From: an uncultured bacterium
Lineage (GTDB): Bacteria; Patescibacteriota; Minisyncoccia; Phycocordibacterales; UBA2100
Assembly: GCA_903881205.1 (NCBI GenBank)
Contig: CAIRSC010000029.1
Coordinates: forward strand, 1 to 7,951
Direction: 5' to 3'
Length of the DNA stretch: 7,951 nt
Positions 4,723 through 7,951 of the stretch are shown here, piece after piece. The number at the start of each line of letters is the position of its first letter. Position 1 is the stretch's first letter. The notes below the pieces were generated by a model. That model ran no database searches. It had not been told where the DNA came from and worked only from the letters and a program-made list of their open reading frames with translations. The position numbers and the translations under genes were made by a program.

Positions 4723-5055
4723 TCATTTTGCGCGCGTGCCTTTTTCCACCGCTCGTTCGGGGATCAGTAGCGACAGTCCTTCCGCGTCGCTTAGTGCGAG
4801 CAACATTCCCTGGCTTTCCACTCCGCGAATGACGCGCGGCGCGAGATTCACGATGTACGGAAGCTGGCGACCCACAAGATCTTCGGGTTGTTTCCACTGC
4901 GCCACGCCCGAGACGATGGTACGAGTCCCGAATTCACCGAAATCCACGGTGCACTTGATGAGCTTGTCGGTATCAGGCACGAGCTCAGCGGCAACCACGA
5001 GCCCGATGCGAATATCAAGTTTTGCAAAGTCGTCGTACGTAATCTCAGGATTCAT
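4723..5055 (-). CDS. Trbp111/MetRS-beta-type tRNA-binding protein
   Basis: The 110-residue product is a free-standing tRNA-binding OB-fold domain. The family pattern is continuous: FAKLDIRIGLVVAAE (10-24), DTDKLIKCTVDFGE (28-41), RTIVSGVAQW (45-54), then LVGRQLPYIVNLAPRVIRGV (60-79) and ESQGMLLALSD (80-90). It is equivalent to the C-terminal domain of many methionyl-tRNA synthetases, to Trbp111 and to CsaA. It may therefore be the separate beta subunit of methionyl-tRNA synthetase or a general tRNA chaperone. Sequence alone does not separate these, so I give no gene symbol. It follows ruvX by 9 bases in the same frame and probably shares its transcript. The nearest strong Shine-Dalgarno is 23 bases away and is better placed for a start-stop ATG-TAA at the end of ruvX. 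Confidence 0.9.
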   Translation of the reverse strand: MNPEITYDDFAKLDIRIGLVVAAELVPDTDKLIKCTVDFGEFGTRTIVSGVAQWKQPEDLVGRQLPYIVNLAPRVIRGVESQGMLLALSDAEGLSLLIPERAVEKGTRAK

Positions 5056-5064
5056 AGTATGAGT

Positions 5065-5084
5065 TTACATTAAATTAACCTCCT
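5065..5084 (-). promoter_or_regulatory. Shine-Dalgarno followed by start-stop ATG-TAA at the ruvX end
   Basis: On the minus strand AGGAGG (5084-5079) is followed after 8 bases by ATG TAA (5070-5065), the last codon and stop of ruvX. The next gene begins 9 bases later. A ribosome could load here and reinitiate at ATG 5055, or the site could support termination-reinitiation of ruvX ribosomes. The motif is plain; the role is inferred. Confidence 0.4.
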
Positions 5085-5481
5085 CAGTGCTGTTCGTCGA
5101 GTCGGGATGCATCTCCATATAGCGCTGCAAAATGATGGCCGCTGCTGCTCCGTCTTCGTGATCGTCGGTCGGAGCATACCGGGAAGCTTCCACAGAACTG
5201 CCGGCTTCCCAGGCGGAGGTCACCGGGAGGCCGGAGAGAGATTGAATCTTGTTCATAAAAAGACCTGCCTCTTTGGTGACCAGATTCTCGAATCCGGAGA
5301 ATGCGCGCGTATCCCCCACCACGATACGCTCGATCTTCTCTTCTGTAATCAAAGCCGAGAGGCGATCGAATAATTTTGCGTCATTGACGACGGTCGCACG
5401 CGGAAACGCAATCGTCCCCGCCACATCGGACACCGCGAGCCCCACGCGCTTGGCACCATAGTCGATCCCGAGATATCGCAT
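5065..5481 (-). CDS. ruvX: RuvX/YqgF-family RNase H-fold nuclease
   Basis: The 138-residue product belongs to the YqgF family, cytoplasmic RNase H-like nucleases needed for 16S rRNA 5' end processing and described as putative Holliday junction resolvases. Motifs are LGIDYGAKRVGLAVSD (4-19), IVVGDTRAFSG (53-63) and DGAAAAIILQRYME (110-123). The acidic catalytic candidates are D7, E92 and D110. The second motif is unusual: the common DER(L/F)(S/T)(S/T) reads WEAGSS (91-96), keeping the glutamate but losing the preceding aspartate and the arginine. Length is normal. Translation may begin on a near-leaderless mRNA, because an extended -10 ends 9 bases before the ATG. The tRNA-binding protein gene follows, so both products may serve RNA maturation or translation. 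Confidence 0.9.
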   Translation of the reverse strand: MRYLGIDYGAKRVGLAVSDVAGTIAFPRATVVNDAKLFDRLSALITEEKIERIVVGDTRAFSGFENLVTKEAGLFMNKIQSLSGLPVTSAWEAGSSVEASRYAPTDDHEDGAAAAIILQRYMEMHPDSTNSTEEVNLM

Positions 5482-5490
5482 ATGGCGCGC

Positions 5491-5499
5491 AGTATACCA
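5491..5499 (-). promoter_or_regulatory. Putative extended -10 of ruvX
   Basis: TGGTATACT on the minus strand ends 9 bases before the ruvX ATG. The -35 position (5514-5519) falls inside the 18-bp hairpin stem and does not match the consensus. The hexamer TATACT is the same as that before pilM. Confidence 0.45.
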
Positions 5500-5504
5500 A
5501 ATAG

Positions 5505-5565
5505 CGCTCCGCCGCCTGCATCGGGGTCATGATGCAGGCGGCGGAGCGGGAAACGAAACGTTTCC
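5505..5565 (-). terminator. Tandem hairpins after the sigma-factor operon
   Basis: On the minus strand a 7-bp hairpin (GGAAACG, loop TTT, CGTTTCC; 5565-5549) abuts without a gap a perfect 18-bp GC-rich hairpin (arms 5548-5531 and 5522-5505, 8-base loop). Only CTATTTGG follows, so a proper U tract is missing. It lies 44 bases beyond the membrane protein stop and just before the ruvX -10, and probably ends or protects the upstream transcript. Confidence 0.6.
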
Positions 5566-5609
5566 ATTCGAAGAACCGTGCCGCCCTTATTACAACAAAC
5601 AGCGACGAA

Positions 5610-6332
5610 CTATTTCATTGAGGGGACGTCATCGTCATTGACTGGTTCAACGGTGCGGATTCCGAATGCATGGAGGGTGCCGGTGGCTACATAATCCCCG
5701 ATCACAATCACCAGATCCCCTGAGTCGAACGTACTTCCGTATGGCAGGCGCGTGCGCGGATCAATAAGGATTGTCGTTGTGCCCTCCCGATTGATGGCCA
5801 CTACCTGGCCGGAAGTGATCGCGACGATCATCCCCCGATAGAGATCAGGCGACCTTCCGAGAGGTGGTTGTCGATAGAGACCGTTCAACGGAGGCGGGAG
5901 CATGCCATCGTGATCGAAATGCGCCATGCGATTGTGCAGCGGTGTGAGCGTGATCAAAAATCCACCCACCAACACAATGCCCACAATACCGAGCACCGAG
6001 GTGATCAGCGGCTTTTTGTATACAAAAGCGTATTGCCTGACGAGTATTTCAAGTATCAATACGAATAGTGCGAGTAACACCATAAGCATCCACGGCAACG
6101 AATAGAGGAACGAGAACCACCCGCGCAGACCGAAAGACGGCGCGAACCATTCTCCGTTGGCATGCAACAGATAGACGATAAGGCTCACTGCATATACCAG
6201 TGTGATACACACGACGAGCACCCCGACAAAGAGGAGTGACGAAAGCAATACAAAGTGCCAGCGCGGGCGCATCTGCACCCTGCCTTCGTGAATGCCTTTC
6301 ATTATAGTGTCTTTGAGTGATTCCGGATTCAT
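5610..6332 (-). CDS. Three-helix membrane protein coupled to the sigma factor
   Basis: The 240-residue product begins with about 25 cytoplasmic residues (KDTIMKGIHEGRVQMRPRW, 7-25), then three hydrophobic helices at about 26-56, 74-98 and 109-131. That topology would put the C-terminal 110 residues outside the membrane. This part has a Pro-rich stretch (145-162) and a small beta-rich domain (about 166-228). Its pattern GMIVAITSGQVVAINREG...TILIDPRTRL...GDLVIVIGDYVATGTLHAFG resembles the OB-like DUF5666 domain. The start codon overlaps the sigma factor stop (ATGA), so the two are translationally coupled. By position it is a candidate membrane regulator (anti-sigma-like) or the sigma factor's main target, but no zinc-finger anti-sigma domain is present. 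The function is not known. Confidence 0.75.
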   Translation of the reverse strand: MNPESLKDTIMKGIHEGRVQMRPRWHFVLLSSLLFVGVLVVCITLVYAVSLIVYLLHANGEWFAPSFGLRGWFSFLYSLPWMLMVLLALFVLILEILVRQYAFVYKKPLITSVLGIVGIVLVGGFLITLTPLHNRMAHFDHDGMLPPPLNGLYRQPPLGRSPDLYRGMIVAITSGQVVAINREGTTTILIDPRTRLPYGSTFDSGDLVIVIGDYVATGTLHAFGIRTVEPVNDDDVPSMK

Positions 6333-6883
6333 ATGATCGTATTGGCTGCCGCCTTCTGCAGCATACTGCGGCCGCGGGCAAGGCGCACGCCCACCGTGGA
6401 GACCGGTATCTGTAGAATGTCCGAGATTTCTTTGTAGTCCATACTCTCTAGGTAATACAAGATGAGAGGCTCCCGGTATTTCGCATCGAGCTTGTCGAGA
6501 TGCTCTTCGAGCGATGTGCGCAGATCCCGCTCCAGAGCGGCACTATCAGCCGTATCGGTCGCCGCCAGATGCGGCAGGATCGTATCGATATCGAATGTGA
6601 AAATCGTCCGTTGCGCCGCGCGTTTTTTCAGTGCATTCACGAATTCATTGTGGGCAATCCGATAGATCCACGGAGAGAATTTACGCGATGTATCGAAACT
6701 CTGAATATTCTGGTATGTCTTGATGAAGATATCTTGCACAATATCCTTTGAATCGTCCGAGTCCGCGAGGAATTTGCGCGCATAACGCATGAGCTTACTC
6801 TGGTACCGTTCAACAAGCTCGCCGAAGAGCTCGCTCTCACCCTGTTGTATACGCTGCGCTATTTGTTCATCAGTCGCCTCCAT
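6329..6883 (-). CDS. ECF-type (RpoE-like) RNA polymerase sigma factor
   Basis: The 184-residue product has the two-domain ECF layout. Region 2 covers about 20-88, including the RNA-polymerase-binding DSKDIVQDIFIKTYQNIQSF (44-63) and the -10-recognition helix FSPWIYRIAHNEFVNALKKR (69-88). A linker (89-120) is followed by region 4 (about 122-178) with KYREPLILYYLESMDYKEIS (135-154) and the helix-turn-helix PVSTVGVRLARGRSML (160-175). It should direct polymerase to a special promoter set; the targets are not visible. No region 3 is present, which rules out a housekeeping sigma. It begins 39 bases after the ribL-like gene, has a -10-like TATGAT 8 bases upstream, and ends in a 4-base overlap with the membrane protein. 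Confidence 0.93.
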   Translation of the reverse strand: MEATDEQIAQRIQQGESELFGELVERYQSKLMRYARKFLADSDDSKDIVQDIFIKTYQNIQSFDTSRKFSPWIYRIAHNEFVNALKKRAAQRTIFTFDIDTILPHLAATDTADSAALERDLRTSLEEHLDKLDAKYREPLILYYLESMDYKEISDILQIPVSTVGVRLARGRSMLQKAAANTII

Positions 6884-6891
6884 TGCAAGAC

Positions 6892-6897
6892 ATCATA
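6892..6897 (-). promoter_or_regulatory. Putative -10 of the sigma-factor operon
   Basis: TATGAT on the minus strand matches the -10 consensus at five of six positions and ends 8 bases before the ATG. The TGN extension is absent (AGG) and the -35 position is poor, so this is the weakest of the five similar sites. Read-through from the rib genes is an alternative. Confidence 0.3.
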
Positions 6898-6922
6898 CCT
6901 ATGATCGGCACGTCGCGCGATA

Positions 6923-7333
6923 CTAGCCGCGCAGTTTCGATGTTTTGTAGATTTCGGGATTGAACGCTTCAAGTCGCACGATCTGCGGTGAGATCCCCGC
7001 CGAATGAAGGTCCCGCTCGAGCCGCGATACGTATTCGCCTTCCTGATCGTATCCGAGCGCGATGATATCGGGATGCGCCTCGACGATGTGCTCGATGTAT
7101 CCGTCCTCCTGCCCGAGCACCACTTCATCGACGAGCGTATTGCGCTTGAGCAATGCGATGCGCTCCGCTTCGGTGCGCCGCGGCGCCTCCCCTTTGATAC
7201 GAGTCACACTCTTGGACCTAGCAACTGACACAATGAGATACGGATTGGGAGCCAGCGCGCGCGCCTGCCGAAAGAGGTCCACATGCCCTTCGTGGACCAT
7301 ATCGAATGTGCCGAACACCATCACGCGCGTCAT
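6923..7333 (-). CDS. ribL: HxGH nucleotidyltransferase, archaeal-type FAD synthetase-like
   Basis: The 136-residue product is a single-domain cytidylyltransferase-fold enzyme. The N-terminal VMVFGTFDMVHEGHVDLFRQ (4-23) carries the ATP-binding HxGH motif (HEGH, 14-17). VARSKSVTRIKGEAPRRTEA (37-56), VDEVVLGQED (68-77) and DIIALGYDQ (89-97) follow, and YKTSKLRG ends the protein. The ALGYDQ block and overall length fit archaeal RibL, which makes FAD from FMN and ATP, better than bacterial bifunctional RibF, whose kinase domain is absent. The gene begins 3 bases after ribH, which supports a flavin role. A related glycerol-3-phosphate cytidylyltransferase (TagD-type) activity is the main alternative; no teichoic acid genes are nearby. 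No Shine-Dalgarno is seen, so coupling to ribH translation is likely. Confidence 0.75.
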   Translation of the reverse strand: MTRVMVFGTFDMVHEGHVDLFRQARALAPNPYLIVSVARSKSVTRIKGEAPRRTEAERIALLKRNTLVDEVVLGQEDGYIEHIVEAHPDIIALGYDQEGEYVSRLERDLHSAGISPQIVRLEAFNPEIYKTSKLRG

Positions 7334-7336
7334 GGA

Positions 7337-7801
7337 TTATTTCAAAAGTGCCGCATCGAGTGCCGCTTCGGCCGCCTTAGCGCCATGATTGGTCTTCCCG
7401 CGTGAACGCTCTTGTGCCTGCGCGAGGTTGTTGGTTGTGAGAACACCGAGGGAAACCGGTATACCGTGTTTGATCGTGAGGTCAGTGAGCCCGTGCATGA
7501 CAGCCGAGGCGATGTGATGATCGTGATCCGTCTCGCCTTTGATAATGCAGCCGAGTGCGATCACCGCATGCGGCTTCTGTTTCTTGATGATGAGACCGGC
7601 AGCATAGGTAAGATCGAATGATCCGTATACGTGAAAGACCTTGATATTGCGGTCTTGTACACCCCACGCGGCGAGCACTTCGCGAGCCCCCGCGAGCATG
7701 CTCTCGGTAATGTCGGGATTAAATCGCGCCACGACAATCCCGATTTTTAGTTTCGATGCGTTGCGCGGGTCGGTTTTCTTGAGAAATTCTTTTCTTTGCA
7801 T
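7337..7801 (-). CDS. ribH: 6,7-dimethyl-8-ribityllumazine synthase
   Basis: The 154-residue enzyme condenses 5-amino-6-ribitylaminouracil with 3,4-dihydroxy-2-butanone 4-phosphate, the step before riboflavin synthase, and usually assembles into pentamers or icosahedral shells in the cytoplasm. Diagnostic blocks are IGIVVARFNPDIT (20-32), HVYGSFDL (57-64) and ALGCIIKGETDHDHHIASAV (82-101), with a likely catalytic His at 93. PVSLGVLTTNNLAQAQERS (115-133, with the conserved ER) and HGAKAAEAAL (139-148) follow. The substrate loop usually reads GxFE with a neighbouring proline; here it is GSFDL without one. Length is normal, with a polar N-terminal lead of about 18 residues. It starts 12 bases after the riboflavin synthase stop with no visible Shine-Dalgarno and continues into the ribL-like gene. 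Confidence 0.94.
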   Translation of the reverse strand: MQRKEFLKKTDPRNASKLKIGIVVARFNPDITESMLAGAREVLAAWGVQDRNIKVFHVYGSFDLTYAAGLIIKKQKPHAVIALGCIIKGETDHDHHIASAVMHGLTDLTIKHGIPVSLGVLTTNNLAQAQERSRGKTNHGAKAAEAALDAALLK

Positions 7802-7813
7802 AGCGGCACGGTA

Positions 7814-7951
7814 TCACTTATTGCCTTGCGCGGCTAGATATCGCGCGACAATATCGACTTCGACGTTCACGTGGTCCCCTTTCTGGATGCGGCCCAAATT
7901 CGTGCTTTCCAGGGTCTCCGGTATAAGTGCGACCGTGGCAATCCCGGACTC
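7814..7951 (-). CDS. ribE: Riboflavin synthase (alpha), C-terminal fragment cut by window edge
   Basis: Only the last 45 codons and the stop are inside the window. The frame reads VALIPETLESTNLG, then QKGDHVNVEVDIVARYLA, before ending in QGNK. This matches the end of the second lumazine-binding barrel of riboflavin synthase, which dismutates two lumazine molecules into riboflavin and the pyrimidine. The true start lies beyond the right edge. Together with ribH 12 bases downstream it shows that the last two steps of riboflavin synthesis are encoded in one operon. Confidence 0.88.
   Translation of the reverse strand, partial: ESGIATVALIPETLESTNLGRIQKGDHVNVEVDIVARYLAAQGNK

Overview
The window looks like a piece of a Candidate Phyla Radiation (Patescibacteria, most likely Parcubacteria-type) chromosome. 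This rests on several things read in the sequence: a compact pilM-pilN-pilO cluster of the kind found in those genomes, tRNA genes without an encoded CCA end, very short gene spacing, an RpoE-like sigma factor coupled to a three-helix membrane protein, and few Shine-Dalgarno sites. The lineage call is an inference from gene content, not from a marker tree. Every gene I can support lies on the minus strand, so transcription runs from high to low coordinates.

In transcription order, the window opens with a riboflavin cluster: the 3' end of riboflavin synthase (7814-7951), lumazine synthase ribH (7337-7801) and a small HxGH nucleotidyltransferase resembling archaeal-type FAD synthetase RibL (6923-7333). 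It is followed by an ECF-type sigma factor (6329-6883), which overlaps by four bases a three-helix membrane protein with a small beta-rich C-terminal domain (5610-6332). A tandem double hairpin (5505-5565) closes that unit. Next come ruvX (5065-5481) and a Trbp111-like tRNA-binding protein (4723-5055), then a type IV pilus assembly cluster: pilM, pilN, pilO and a fourth small one-helix protein (2128-4662).

The left third holds RNA genes and translation genes: tRNA-Arg(UCU), tRNA-Val(UAC), rplS (ribosomal protein L19), tRNA-Leu(GAG), and the start of a multi-helix membrane protein that runs off the left edge (1-750). Each tRNA is followed by a terminator-type hairpin and then by a copy of a diverged 73-96 base repeat. 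No such repeat follows rplS.

Two themes deserve attention. First, the three tRNA genes share a 3' module (hairpin plus dispersed repeat) whose outer stem reaches into the last bases of the tRNA. Second, five transcription-unit starts have a -10-like hexamer only 6-10 bases before the ATG, four of them with the TGN extension, which suggests leaderless mRNAs. No mobile element, CRISPR array, prophage or replication origin is visible. No gap between annotated genes or RNAs exceeds 300 bases.
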